Translations under genes and position numbers: made by a program
The notes under the pieces: generated by a model
The model's database searches: none
Told to the model about the DNA's origin: nothing
The model's input: only the letters and a program-made list of their open reading frames with translations
NCBI GenBank assembly: GCA_027620495.1
Contig: JAQCEA010000005.1
Coordinates: 1-64,000, forward strand
DNA length: 64,000 bases
Direction of reading: 5' to 3'
DNA from: Pseudomonadota bacterium
Lineage (GTDB): Bacteria; Pseudomonadota; Alphaproteobacteria; Puniceispirillales; Puniceispirillaceae
Part shown: positions 51,458 to 61,110 of the stretch, in pieces
Layout of the letters: each line of letters begins with the position of its first letter
Position numbering within the stretch: the first letter of the stretch is position 1

Positions 51458-52366
51458 CTATTGGCCAGCAACGCACCAAGCCAAAATAGCCTTTTGTGCA
51501 TGCAACCGGTTTTCAGCTTCGTCAAATACCGCAGATTGCGGGCCGTCAATCACCGCCGCGGATACTTCTAGGCCGCGCTTGGCAGGCAAGCAATGCATAA
51601 AAATTGCGTCACCCGCCGCTTGCTTCATTACATCATCATTGACTTGATAGGCGGCCAGATCCCGTTGTTGATTGCCGCCTTCCTGCCCCATTGATACCCA
51701 GACATCAGTAACCACGGTTTGCGCTTGATCGACAGCCTCGGCCACATCTTCGGTGAGGATGATATCGCCGCCATTTGCCCGTGCCCAAGCCAATAATTCA
51801 GCTGGTGGCGCATAGCCATGCGGACAGGCCATACGAAGCTGAAAGCCAAACAGTGACGCCGCTTCAACCCAGCTGGTTGCCACATTATTCCCATCACCAA
51901 GCCATGCCACGCTCTGCCCGATCAGCGGCCCGTGATATTCAATCATGGTTTGCAGATCAGCCATCAACTGACAGGGGTGGGAGCGGTTTGTCAGCGCGTT
52001 GATCACCGGTACCGTGGCATGTTCGGCCAGAAGCAGTATGGTGTTATGGTCAAAACACCTGATCATAATGGCGTCAACATAACGCGATAAGACGCGCGCT
52101 GTATCTTCGATGCTTTCGCCGCGCCCAAGCTGCAAATCCTTCGCCGAAATCACCAGCGGCGTGCCGCCCAGCTGCACAATACCAACTTCGAAAGACACGC
52201 GTGTCCGCGTCGACGGCTTTTCAAAAATCATCGCCACCGTTTTACCAGCCAGCGGTTGTTCATGGCCAGTTCCAGCCCGTTGGGCCTGCTTCATCGCCTG
52301 TGCATGATCCAGCATCATTTGCAACGTATCTGCTGAAAAATCTCTTAGATCAATAAAATGCCGCAT
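51458..52366 (-). CDS. argF: Ornithine carbamoyltransferase
   Basis: ArgF makes citrulline from ornithine and carbamoyl phosphate. The carbamoyl-phosphate motif is EKPSTRTRVSFEVG, and the ornithine motif is HCLPAKRGLEV. The DLQLGRGESIEDTARVLSRY and NALTNRSHPCQLMAD segments are conserved. The 302-residue length is normal. It starts 31 bases after the argD stop. The reaction follows the argJ- and argD-dependent steps in this window. Confidence 0.97.
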   Translation of the reverse strand: MRHFIDLRDFSADTLQMMLDHAQAMKQAQRAGTGHEQPLAGKTVAMIFEKPSTRTRVSFEVGIVQLGGTPLVISAKDLQLGRGESIEDTARVLSRYVDAIMIRCFDHNTILLLAEHATVPVINALTNRSHPCQLMADLQTMIEYHGPLIGQSVAWLGDGNNVATSWVEAASLFGFQLRMACPHGYAPPAELLAWARANGGDIILTEDVAEAVDQAQTVVTDVWVSMGQEGGNQQRDLAAYQVNDDVMKQAAGDAIFMHCLPAKRGLEVSAAVIDGPQSAVFDEAENRLHAQKAILAWCVAGQ

Positions 52367-52397
52367 CCTGCGTCAATCCTGTCCGACAAGGTAAATG

Positions 52398-53603
52398 TCA
52401 TGCCGCGCCAAGCTGCCGGTGAAGTGCCGCCATCAAAATATCAATTTCTTCACGGCTGATAATCAATGGTGGCAACAAGCGCAGGGTATTTTCAGCCGCT
52501 GGCACACATAATATGTGATCGCCGCAAAGCGCCGACACAAGGGCCATGAGATCAACCCCTTCGGCAAGGCAAATGCCACGCAAAAACCCGCGCCCCCGAA
52601 TTTCGCTAATCACTGCGGGAAAGGCTGATTGCAAATCTGTCAAAGCTGTTTCTAAATAGGCGGCACGTTCGCGTACATCCTGCATAAACCCATCTTCGGT
52701 CAGCACATCAAGAACCACCGCCGCCGCCGCCATAGCCAGCGGGTTGCCACCAAAGGTAGACCCATGCGTGCCCGGCGTCATTGCCGACCCAACCGCCGCC
52801 GATGCAATCACCGCCCCAACTGGAAACCCTCCGGCAAGGCCTTTGGCTAGTGCAACAATATCCGGCTTGATGCCGCTTGGCTCAAAAGAAAATAAATGAC
52901 CGGTTCGGCCAATGCCTGCCTGTACTTCATCGGCAATCAAAAGCGCGCCAAATTCATCGGCGGCGGCGCGGGCATCAGCCAGATAGTTATCAGGCACCTG
53001 TTTTGCACCGCCTTCACCTTGTACCGATTCGATCATCACCGCCGCCACATGCGGCCCCATTGCCGCGCGTAACGCGTTCACATTGCCAAATGGCACATGC
53101 GCAAAGCCAGCTGGCATTGGGCCAAATCCGGTACGAAACGCCGGCCGGTCTGTTGCCGCCAACATACCAAGGGTACGCCCATGAAACGCGCCGCTTGCAC
53201 ATAAAATGGTTGTGCGATCAGCCATGCCTTTTTCATAGGCCGCCCGGCGCGCAATTTTCACCGCCGCTTCAGTGGCTTCAGCCCCAGAATTGCAGAAAAA
53301 CACCTGATCAAGACCAGATAATGATGCCAGTCTTTTAGCCACCTGTTCCTGACCCGGGATACGGTAGAGATTTGACGTATGCCACAATTTGCCAGCTTGG
53401 TCTTGAAGCGCCGCCACCAGACGCGGATGCGCATGACCAAGCGTGTTAACCGCAATACCGCTGGCACAGTCCAAATACCGCTCGTGCGATTCACTTTCCA
53501 GCCAGCAGCCATCGCCCCGCACAAAGGCAATTTCAGCCCGTCCGTAGGTATTCATCACCGCGGTATCAGCCGCGTAATCTGTCATATGATATCTATCATC
53601 CAT
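52398..53603 (-). CDS. argD: Acetylornithine aminotransferase
   Basis: ArgD is a class III PLP aminotransferase that makes N-acetylornithine from the semialdehyde, using glutamate. The PLP-binding lysine lies in DIVALAKGLAGGFPVGA, after the aspartate in LIADEVQAGIGRTG. The NSGAEATEAAVKIAR segment binds the phosphate. The 401-residue frame may start a few codons later (M7 or M17), since the family begins near NTYGRAEIAFVRG. A hairpin with T-run lies 41-68 bases upstream of the called start. Confidence 0.95.
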   Translation of the reverse strand: MDDRYHMTDYAADTAVMNTYGRAEIAFVRGDGCWLESESHERYLDCASGIAVNTLGHAHPRLVAALQDQAGKLWHTSNLYRIPGQEQVAKRLASLSGLDQVFFCNSGAEATEAAVKIARRAAYEKGMADRTTILCASGAFHGRTLGMLAATDRPAFRTGFGPMPAGFAHVPFGNVNALRAAMGPHVAAVMIESVQGEGGAKQVPDNYLADARAAADEFGALLIADEVQAGIGRTGHLFSFEPSGIKPDIVALAKGLAGGFPVGAVIASAAVGSAMTPGTHGSTFGGNPLAMAAAAVVLDVLTEDGFMQDVRERAAYLETALTDLQSAFPAVISEIRGRGFLRGICLAEGVDLMALVSALCGDHILCVPAAENTLRLLPPLIISREEIDILMAALHRQLGAA

Positions 53604-53632
53604 AAAAACATGGCTCTGCGGTCATTTTGTCC

Positions 53633-53671
53633 AAAAAATCAAACCACCAGCGATGCCTCTATCACTGGTGG
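53633..53671 (-). terminator. Rho-independent terminator, after dcd and before argD
   Basis: CCACCAG and CTGGTGG (53644-53650 and 53665-53671) form a seven-base stem. It extends with three more pairs past one mismatch (GAT/ATC). On the minus strand it is followed by TTTGATTTTTT. It is placed 140 bases downstream of dcd and 40 bases upstream of argD. Confidence 0.6.
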
Positions 53672-53811
53672 CGCAACATAGCCGAACGGCCATGATATAC
53701 ATTTTTGAAATGCCACCTTTTTCACCGATTTGTCAAGTCAGCCAGCCAATTTGGAAAATCCGCATGCCGTGACGTCTGCTGCGGCGCATCAGCGTTTTTT
53801 ACCGGCTGGGA

Positions 53812-54966
53812 CTAGTCCTGAATGAAATGTTTAGCCAGCCGCAACCCTTGCGATTGATAATTTGACCCGGCACTGCCATAGAGCACATCCGGTACCGCCA
53901 ACATCGGTTCATAGACAAGACGGCACACTGTTTGCCCCTGTTCAATCAGAAACGGCACATCATGCGAGCGCACCTCAAGCACGGCGCGGGTCTGGCTGGC
54001 CCCTAATTCTGCCATGCCAAATCCCGGGTCAAAAAACCCGGCATAATGCGCCCTGAATTCGCCGACCCGGGTGTCATAGGCACGCATTTCAGCCGCATGA
54101 TCACGCGGCACGGTGACAAATTCACGGCTTGCCAAAATATAAAATTCGTCAGGATTCAACACCAACCCGCCAGCCGCCAAATCAGATGGGGCAACACGTT
54201 CCCAAAACGCATCAACCGGGCAACTTGCTGGGGCATCGATATCAATCAAGCCCGCATGTTTGCGCGCGCGCCAGCCAATCATGCCGCTTTTTTGGTCAGG
54301 TTCGAGATTTACCGTCAATCCAACGCCGTCCCGAATATCAACCTTGGCCCCCTGGTCCCCATGCACAAGTCCGACATCTGTATGCAGCGATTGCATGGCA
54401 TCATCCGAAACGGTGGCTTGTCCTTGACGCAATCGCAATTGCGATAGGCGCGATCCGGCACGCACCAGAACCGAAAATGTACGCGGTGAAATTTCGGCAT
54501 AAAGCGGGCCGTTATAGCCATCAGCGACTGATTCAAATTCAGTGGCATAATCACAAATCAGCCGGGTAAAAATATCCAGACGACCGGTTGAACTTTTCGG
54601 GTTGGCCATCGCCGATACGCCGTGCGGCAGGGCCAGTGATTCTTGTAGTTTCACAATATAGACACAGCCACGTTCAAGCACCGCACCATCAGTGAGATCA
54701 ATTTTATGCATGGCAAATTTGGCAAGTTTATCTGCCACTGTCATCTTGCTTCCCGGCAAAAATGATGCTTGGACACGCCATGCATCAATGCCAAGCCGCA
54801 AATCAAGGCTGGCTGGTTGCAATTGTGCCGGGGTGATCTGCTGGTCTGCCGATATCGCGCCATCGTGAATGGCCTGTTGCAAATGCTGTACTGGTAAAAT
54901 GCCGTTTTGTGGCTGTTGTCCCTGCATATGATAACCCTGTAAATTCTGTCCGTCAGACGCCATCAA
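53812..54966 (-). CDS. dcd: dCTP deaminase, double-domain alphaproteobacterial form
   Basis: The protein deaminates dCTP to dUTP. At 384 residues it is about twice the E. coli enzyme, as usual in Alphaproteobacteria. Two dUTPase-like folds are visible. The first has MANPKSSTGRLDIFTRLICD and GYNGPLYAEISPRTFSV. The second has the pattern DEFYILASREFVTVP and FDPGFGMAELGASQTRAVLEVRS. An N-terminal extension carries HLQQAIHDGAI. It lies 46 bases after the ABC permease gene. A terminator-like hairpin follows. Confidence 0.88.
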   Translation of the reverse strand: MMASDGQNLQGYHMQGQQPQNGILPVQHLQQAIHDGAISADQQITPAQLQPASLDLRLGIDAWRVQASFLPGSKMTVADKLAKFAMHKIDLTDGAVLERGCVYIVKLQESLALPHGVSAMANPKSSTGRLDIFTRLICDYATEFESVADGYNGPLYAEISPRTFSVLVRAGSRLSQLRLRQGQATVSDDAMQSLHTDVGLVHGDQGAKVDIRDGVGLTVNLEPDQKSGMIGWRARKHAGLIDIDAPASCPVDAFWERVAPSDLAAGGLVLNPDEFYILASREFVTVPRDHAAEMRAYDTRVGEFRAHYAGFFDPGFGMAELGASQTRAVLEVRSHDVPFLIEQGQTVCRLVYEPMLAVPDVLYGSAGSNYQSQGLRLAKHFIQD

Positions 54967-55012
54967 ATAATTATTTGTTCATGCACCGATTATGTATGCA
55001 CGCGATCATGCC

Positions 55013-55915
55013 CTATGATTTGAGCCTGTAACCCGACGACAACGCCCGGTAACAGACCAATCCCAGCCCTAAATTGACCGCACAAAGACACAAAAAGCCA
55101 GTTAAAAGTGGCCGGTCAGCCACACCAATCATGCCATAGCGGAACCCATCGATAGCATAAAACACCGGATTGAGCGCGGCCATCATATCAAATGGCGCTG
55201 GCAAGCGGTTTATCGAATAAAACGTGCCGGATAAAAATGTCAGCGGTTGCACAATGAAATTGGTAATGGCGGCCATTTCGTCAAATTTATTGGCCCAAAT
55301 ACCAGCCAAAATACCTGCAAAAGACAGCGCCAACGACCCAAGCAGTAAATAGGCCAGCGCGATCAACGGGTAAACTGGCAGGCCATGCCCCCCCAGAATT
55401 ACCAGCGTGACCGCGGTCACAATGCCAACGCAAAAGCCGCGCGTCACGCCCGCCGTTGCCAGACCAAATAGCAACTCGCCCGGCCCTAAAGGCGGCATCA
55501 ATAAATCAATAATATTGCCCTGTACTTTGGAAATCACCAAAGATGACGAGGTATTGGCAAAGGCGTTTTGCAACACATTCATCATGATCAGCCCGGGCAC
55601 CAGAAATACCACAAAATCAACACCGCCAGCCAGATTGCCGCGGTTGCCAATGGCCACAGAAAAGACCAAAAGAAATAATACCGAGGTAATCACCGGTGCG
55701 GCCAATGTTTGCAGCGCCACCGTCATAAATCGTTGGACTTCACGCCGATATAATGTGGCCACCCCGATCATATTGATCCGGCCAATAAAAATCGGTCGAA
55801 TCGGCGTAGGCATATGGTCAGATGCCGCCGTTATCGATTGCGCGGCGACAGATTGCGCGGCGGCAGATTGTGAGCCGACAGATTGTGAGGATGTTTCAGC
55901 AGGTTTCATCGGCAC
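55013..55915 (-). CDS. ABC-2 type transporter permease, without a neighbouring ATPase
   Basis: The 300-residue protein has six membrane helices in the ABC-2 pattern. Examples are FLVPGLIMMNVLQNAFANTSSS and FIVQPLTFLSGTFYSINRLP, where the latter is the ABC-2 signature. Substrates of such permeases include polysaccharides, lipids and drugs. The partner ATPase is not adjacent (neighbours are dcd and recX), so it pairs with a remote gene. The first 33 residues are of low complexity, encoded by a 15-base tandem repeat, and the true start may be at MPTPIRPIF. Confidence 0.85.
   Translation of the reverse strand: MPMKPAETSSQSVGSQSAAAQSVAAQSITAASDHMPTPIRPIFIGRINMIGVATLYRREVQRFMTVALQTLAAPVITSVLFLLVFSVAIGNRGNLAGGVDFVVFLVPGLIMMNVLQNAFANTSSSLVISKVQGNIIDLLMPPLGPGELLFGLATAGVTRGFCVGIVTAVTLVILGGHGLPVYPLIALAYLLLGSLALSFAGILAGIWANKFDEMAAITNFIVQPLTFLSGTFYSINRLPAPFDMMAALNPVFYAIDGFRYGMIGVADRPLLTGFLCLCAVNLGLGLVCYRALSSGYRLKS
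55841..55885. repeat. 15-base tandem repeat in the ABC-2 permease N-terminus
   Basis: Three diverged copies, CGCGGCGACAGATTG, CGCGGCGGCAGATTG and TGAGCCGACAGATTG, are in phase. They encode short Ser/Gln/Ala units (AAQS, GSQS) ahead of the membrane domain. Copy number could vary between strains. Confidence 0.65.
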
Positions 55916-56046
55916 AAAATAGGCCGGCTTTGGCAGAACTGCAATGGGCTTACCGCCAGCTTTTGCGTTTCTGATGCAAAGCCACTATTCTGCCAGCCTG
56001 CATGGCGCGCGAGGCACCGGCATAGAGACAATGATGGACACCAAAC

Positions 56047-56610
56047 ATGCCCCGAAAACCGGCACATGTCCGCATAATGAACAAAGCGGTTGATTATCTT
56101 GGCCGCTATGCCAGCTCGCGCCACAAATTAGGCCAGATCCTGCAACGGTTTGCCAGCCGGAAATTGACAGATTATGACGCCGACGATATCGCCGCCGCCA
56201 TCCAGCAAACGATTGATCAATGTAGCCATCTTGGCTATCTGGACGACCGACAATTTGCCGTGACAATGGCGCGCAGCCAGCGGCGGCTTGGCCGGTCACA
56301 AACGGTGATCCGCCAGCGCCTTCGCCAGCATGCGCTGGATGATGATACCATCAGTGATGCGCTGGCCGAAGCTGATGAAGATCGTGCCAATGGCGATCTG
56401 CAAGCGGCAATCCGCTTTGCCCAACGCCGCCGCCTTGGGCCATTTGCCCAGCGCGATAGCGCGCATCACCAGCGTCTTGATGCCCATCAATGGAAACAGC
56501 GCGATCTTGGTGCCATGGCACGGGCTGGGTTTTCAATGGCCACCTGTAGACAAGTCCTTGATCATGACGACCCCGACACAATTGATGACTTGCTGCACCA
56601 GTTGGATTAG
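56047..56610 (+). CDS. recX: RecX family regulatory protein
   Basis: RecX proteins bind and restrain RecA filaments. The 187-residue protein has the three-helix repeat modules: AVDYLGRYASSRHKLGQIL, LGYLDDRQFAVTMARSQRR and GRSQTVIRQRLRQHALDDD. The last module is MARAGFSMATCRQVLDHDD. The family is recognised by pattern rather than catalytic motif. It is separate from recA and diverges from the ABC-2 permease. Confidence 0.8.
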   Translation: MPRKPAHVRIMNKAVDYLGRYASSRHKLGQILQRFASRKLTDYDADDIAAAIQQTIDQCSHLGYLDDRQFAVTMARSQRRLGRSQTVIRQRLRQHALDDDTISDALAEADEDRANGDLQAAIRFAQRRRLGPFAQRDSAHHQRLDAHQWKQRDLGAMARAGFSMATCRQVLDHDDPDTIDDLLHQLD

Positions 56611-56708
56611 CCGGACTTGCCGATCTGCGACAGCTGCGATAAAACAACATAAAGGCGAATGTCGAAGATGTAAAAAAGACCGCAAAAAAACGGGTCTAGG
56701 GGGGGTAA

Positions 56709-58649
56709 ATGGATCAGGAGCCTATTTTTCAGCCAAGCCAAGCGCTTGCCAAACACGCACATATTGATGCCAAAGGATATGAGGCCCTTTTTGCCGAATC
56801 AATGGCTGACCCGGATGGGTTTTGGGCGGAACATGGCAAACGGATCGACTGGATAAAACCCTACAGCCAGATCAGCGATGTGTCCTATGACGCCAGTGAT
56901 CTTCATATCAAATGGTACGCCGATGGCACTTTGAACGCGGCGGCGAACTGTCTTGACAGGCATCTGGCAGAACGCGGCGATCAAACCGCCATTATTTGGG
57001 AAGGCGATGAACCAGACCAGCAGCGCCATATCACCTATACAGAATTACATGAAGAAGTGTGTAAATTTGCCAATGTGCTAAAGGCCAATGGTGCCAAAAA
57101 AGGCGATCGAATCACACTTTATATGCCGATGATCCCCGAAGCCGCGGTGGCTATGCTGGCTTGTGTACGCATTGGTGCGGTGCATTCGGTGGTATTTGGT
57201 GGGTTTTCGCCAGATGCGCTGGCTGGCCGCATTCAGGACTGTGACTCGACCATGGTGATCACCGCCGATGAAGGCGTTCGTGGGGGGCGTCCGATCCCGC
57301 TAAAGGCCAATACTGATGCCGCTTTGAAAAGCTGCCCGGACTGCAAAACGGTGATTGTTGTGAAACGCACTGGTGGTGCCATTGACTGGGTTGAGGGGCG
57401 CGATGTTTGGTATGAAGACGCCATGCGCACCGCTTCGGCTGATTGCCCAGCTGAAGAGATGAACGCCGAAGACCCGATGTTCATTCTTTATACATCTGGG
57501 TCAACTGGCAAACCAAAAGGGGTGTTGCACACCACTGGCGGTTATATGGTGTATGCCTCGATGACGCATCAATATGTGTTTGATTACCATGATGGCGATG
57601 TTTATTGGTGTACCGCCGATGTTGGCTGGGTCACCGGGCACAGCTACATTATCTATGGGCCGCTCGCCAATGGTGCGATCACGCTTATGTTTGAAGGCGT
57701 GCCAACCTACCCCGATAGTTCGCGGTTTTGGCGTGTGGTTGAAAAACATAAGGTGAATATTTTCTATACCGCCCCTACCGCCATTCGGGCGCTGATGCGC
57801 GAAGGTGACGGGCCAGTGACTTCTTGTGATCGATCATCTTTGCGGTTGCTTGGCAGTGTTGGTGAACCAATTAACCCAGAAGCTTGGATGTGGTATCATA
57901 AAGTTGTTGGCGAAGAACGGTGCCCGATTGTCGATACATGGTGGCAAACCGAAACGGGCGGTATTTTGATAACGCCGCTTCCCGGTGCCACCGCCACCAA
58001 ACCGGGGTCAGCAACAAAGCCATTTTTTGGGGTAAAACCACTTCTTGTCGATGGTGATAATAACGTACTGGACGGGGCCACCGACGGCAATTTATGCATT
58101 GCCCATTCATGGCCCGGGCAGATGCGCAGCGTATACGGCGATCATCAGCGCTTTATCGAAACATATTTCACCACCTTTCCGGGTCGGTATTTTACCGGGG
58201 ATGGCGCCCGCCGCGACGAAGACGGCTATTATTGGATCACTGGGCGTGTTGATGATGTGCTGAATGTATCTGGCCACCGCATGGGGACTGCCGAGGTTGA
58301 GTCCGCCCTAGTGGCGCATCCAAAAGTGGCTGAAGCGGCTGTTGTTGGGTACCCTCATGATATTAAGGGACAGGGGATTTATGCCTATGTCACATTGGTG
58401 GCTGGGGCAACAGCAGATGATGCGCTTGCCACGGAATTACGGCAATGGACGCGCACCCAAATCGGGCCGATTGCCACGCCTGATTTATTGCAATGGGCAC
58501 CGCAATTGCCAAAAACACGATCTGGTAAAATCATGCGGCGAATCCTGCGCAAGATCGCGGCCAATGAATATGACCAACTTGGCGACACCTCAACATTGAC
58601 TGATCCAGCTGTTGTTGATGATTTGGTCGAGAACCGTCAAAATCGCTGA
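56709..58649 (+). CDS. acs: Acetyl-CoA synthetase
   Basis: Acs activates acetate to acetyl-CoA via acetyl-AMP. The 646-residue protein has the A3 motif [20 protein letters not shown]5-type [11 protein letters not shown]8-type [17 protein letters not shown], and the C-terminal [13 protein letters not shown] with the lysine normally acetylated by Pat. This gives a complete enzyme for acetate uptake. A GGGGGGG tract precedes the ATG as Shine-Dalgarno. It converges on the LuxR-type regulator. Confidence 0.97.
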   Translation: MDQEPIFQPSQALAKHAHIDAKGYEALFAESMADPDGFWAEHGKRIDWIKPYSQISDVSYDASDLHIKWYADGTLNAAANCLDRHLAERGDQTAIIWEGDEPDQQRHITYTELHEEVCKFANVLKANGAKKGDRITLYMPMIPEAAVAMLACVRIGAVHSVVFGGFSPDALAGRIQDCDSTMVITADEGVRGGRPIPLKANTDAALKSCPDCKTVIVVKRTGGAIDWVEGRDVWYEDAMRTASADCPAEEMNAEDPMFILYTSGSTGKPKGVLHTTGGYMVYASMTHQYVFDYHDGDVYWCTADVGWVTGHSYIIYGPLANGAITLMFEGVPTYPDSSRFWRVVEKHKVNIFYTAPTAIRALMREGDGPVTSCDRSSLRLLGSVGEPINPEAWMWYHKVVGEERCPIVDTWWQTETGGILITPLPGATATKPGSATKPFFGVKPLLVDGDNNVLDGATDGNLCIAHSWPGQMRSVYGDHQRFIETYFTTFPGRYFTGDGARRDEDGYYWITGRVDDVLNVSGHRMGTAEVESALVAHPKVAEAAVVGYPHDIKGQGIYAYVTLVAGATADDALATELRQWTRTQIGPIATPDLLQWAPQLPKTRSGKIMRRILRKIAANEYDQLGDTSTLTDPAVVDDLVENRQNR

Positions 58650-58662
58650 TCAGGCCATAGAT

Positions 58663-58696
58663 GGGCGGCTGTTGCAGTTGTGCAAACAGCTTGCCC
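58663..58696. terminator. Hairpin between convergent acs and the LuxR-type gene
   Basis: GGGC and GCTGTT pair with AACAGC and GCCC (arms 58663-58673 and 58685-58696) around an 11-base loop, with small internal mismatches. No T-run follows on either strand, so a Rho-independent terminator is only possible, not shown. Confidence 0.35.
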
Positions 58697-58709
58697 GGCC
58701 ATACCAATG

Positions 58710-59318
58710 CTAACTGATACCAAGCTCAATCGCACGGCAGACAGCATGTGTGCGATTGCGCGCGCCTAATTTTGATCGCAGACTTTTCAAATGATGTTTG
58801 ATTGTCACTTCACTCAGATTCAAATTACGCGCAATTTCTTTATTAGATCGTCCTGCAAGAAGCCCGGATAACACATCATGCTCACGCCGTGTTAAAAACT
58901 GATTATGTGCATAAATATCTTCATCCATCATATCTGCAGGAACAAATATCTCGCCAGACGCGATCAACTTAATGGCATTCAAAATGGCATCTGAACTCAT
59001 CGAGTAAGTTAGATATCCAGATGCTTTTGCAAGCAACATATCGCGGATAATTCGGCGTTTGACCATCGGGCCAATCAATGCGATTGGAACCGGGTGCAGG
59101 CAGGCTTCTCGCACCCTTTCAAACCCGGCAAGACCATTCATATCGGGCATGTCCATATCAAGCCCGATCATACTGATATTCAAATTATCATGTAGTATAT
59201 CTAGACATTCTTTGACCGTTCCACATGTCAGAACGTTTATAGATGTATCACTTGATGCTAAATGATTTTGAGAAAAATCACGGCTTAAACTATTCGCATA
59301 CCCAATCAATATATTCAC
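58710..59318 (-). CDS. LuxR/FixJ-type regulator with an atypical receiver domain
   Basis: The 202-residue protein has an N-terminal receiver-like domain (about 1-120) and a C-terminal LuxR helix-turn-helix (about 135-200: FLTRREHDVLSGLLAGRSNKEI, then LNLSEVTIKHHLKSLRSKL). The phospho-acceptor D54 is present in GLDMDMPDMNG. The acidic pair normally near residue 8 is replaced by GYANS, and the conserved lysine near 107 by tyrosine (GYLTYSM). The receiver may therefore not act by ordinary phosphorylation. The start is a GTG at 59318 with AAGGA seven bases upstream. A dyad lies in the upstream spacer (59358-59375). Confidence 0.8.
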   Translation of the reverse strand: MNILIGYANSLSRDFSQNHLASSDTSINVLTCGTVKECLDILHDNLNISMIGLDMDMPDMNGLAGFERVREACLHPVPIALIGPMVKRRIIRDMLLAKASGYLTYSMSSDAILNAIKLIASGEIFVPADMMDEDIYAHNQFLTRREHDVLSGLLAGRSNKEIARNLNLSEVTIKHHLKSLRSKLGARNRTHAVCRAIELGIS

Positions 59319-59357
59319 CGCTCTATCCTTCCAAACATAACAGGTAAATGAGACACT

Positions 59358-59375
59358 TGAGTATAATGCTACTCA
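59358..59375. promoter_or_regulatory. Perfect dyad upstream of the LuxR-type gene
   Basis: TGAGTA (59358-59363), six bases, then TACTCA (59370-59375) form a perfect inverted repeat 40 bases before the regulator's start. The spacing suits a LuxR-type dimer, so this may be its own operator. It overlaps a TATAAT (plus strand) and a TATACT (minus strand) that could be -10 elements. Confidence 0.5.
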
Positions 59376-59474
59376 GCCTCGTCCCGACAGAACAGATAGT
59401 CTGAGTTTTCTAGACGACCAGATTTTCAATCATGGCGATTTTTTTCCCGCCGAACTGATCATGCAAAAGAGGCA

Positions 59475-60779
59475 TTACAAACGGCTCATCGCATAGAGAT
59501 TAAGCTGGAAAATCCGCCGGTGTGATACAGCGTCAATGGACTTAAATTTCTGCCATTTCAACATGGTGCCAAGCTGTATCCACGGCCAGTGTTTTGGTGT
59601 CAGTTCGGTACCGACTTTCACCATCTGGCCATCAATCTTATGTGGTGTGGCTAGATACAGCTTTGGCAACTTGTGCTGTTCATAACTTTTCTCGATGCCC
59701 ATAATCAGCAGATTCTGCTTGGTCAGACGGTTTTTATAGGTGAGATAAACTGTATTCTGGCGCGAATATTCAAAATTATTATGCCGTGACAATTGTTTAT
59801 TAATGCCTGCCACTGCCACGCTCAGATTCTGTTTGGCGGTGACATAGCCAGACAATTCACCCGTTGTTTGTAAAGCCACGCCGTAACTATAATTTGACTG
59901 AAGCTGATCAAGCGTGGTTTTGATCTGCACCATCAGCCGTTGCCGCAAAATATGATGCGCGCCAATTTCAAAACCAAGCCATTAACCTGTGTCAGATTGC
60001 AGCGAGTCCCCTATAGATTTCCGATAAGCGCCAAGCCGTACCCCATATGACAGCGCTCTTTGCCGCTGGGCTTGATGGGTTAGCGAGGCTGTTGCGCTTA
60101 AAGTTTCAGCTGGCAACGTTGGCCAACCAGCCATATGGCGGGAATAGGTCAACCCCAGATTATATAAAGACGTCTGGTTGATATGCTGTGCAAATTGTGC
60201 CGCCAGCGCTAGGCTGACAATCGTTTGTTTGCGCGCCGCCGGGGGCGCGATCTGAAAATAGGTATCGGCGCAAGATATGCCGATAAATTTGCAATATTGG
60301 TCGATTCTTGACCCGTTTTGAGGTTTGATTTGCCAGCCTTGTGCAAAATGGGGATAGATATGCTGTTTGGCCTGCAACTGTACCATCACCTGACGTTGCC
60401 AAGTGGGATAACAGGCCCGCTTAAAGCCAAAAATTTTGCCAGATAATTTTGTGCTCCGATAATGGCGCAAAATTTTATCAAAATAAGGCCGGGCGCGTTG
60501 ACAATTTTCAGATCGCATGAACGCATCGGCAATCGCAAAATGCGTGTCAATATCAGCTGGATGTTCATCGATATATTGTAATGCCAATTCGTTGGCTTGG
60601 CCCAAACGGTTGGCCTTGACCAGCCCGATGATGGCAGATCGCGCATCCGTCAGCGGCGGCATAGGGCGTTCGGGGACGTGCGGTTTTTCCAATGCGTCAG
60701 CCAGTTCAATAAAGATGATTGCGCCAATGCCAGCCAAAAACATTGTCCAACGGCGGGGGCGTGTTCCAATTCGTCTCAT
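59475..60779 (-). pseudogene. TPR plus beta-barrel outer-membrane protein (Slam-like), interrupted by a TAA stop
   Basis: One continuous frame is split by a TAA at 59982-59984. The first part (60779 or 60812 to 59985) has an N-terminal membrane segment (FLAGIGAIIFIELADAL), a TPR-like region (NRLGQANELALQYIDEHPAD) and alternating strands. After the stop the same frame continues without any frameshift (WLGFEIGAHHIL, then RQRLMVQIKT), ending in barrel-like strands and LYAMSRL. The architecture resembles surface lipoprotein assembly modifiers (DUF560/Slam), at low confidence. Either the gene is recently broken, or the stop is a sequencing error, or it is read through. A start at 60812 is also possible. 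The frame is open to 60983 without support. Confidence 0.6.
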
Positions 60780-61110
60780 GGCATGTTGTGATGATGTATT
60801 CTCGGTCACCATAAATGAAAAGCCAGAACGTTTACGCACCAATACATTCAGGTAAATTAGTACTTTCAGGTCACGGCCTGATCCAAATGCAGGATAAATA
60901 AAATTAAGATTTTTCCGGAATAAAATTTGCGCTGGCTGTGATTCAAAGGGGGCGCAACCGTCAAACAAATGGGGTGTTATCACCCCCAGTCATTGTCACG
61001 ATCGGCGATTGCCACCCCTGGGCGGTCACGCTTGACGTCACTTATTGGCAACAAATTTTGGCGGGTAACCACAGGCGCGCGGCCCGGGTTATAAGCGAGC
61101 TATAAGCGGG

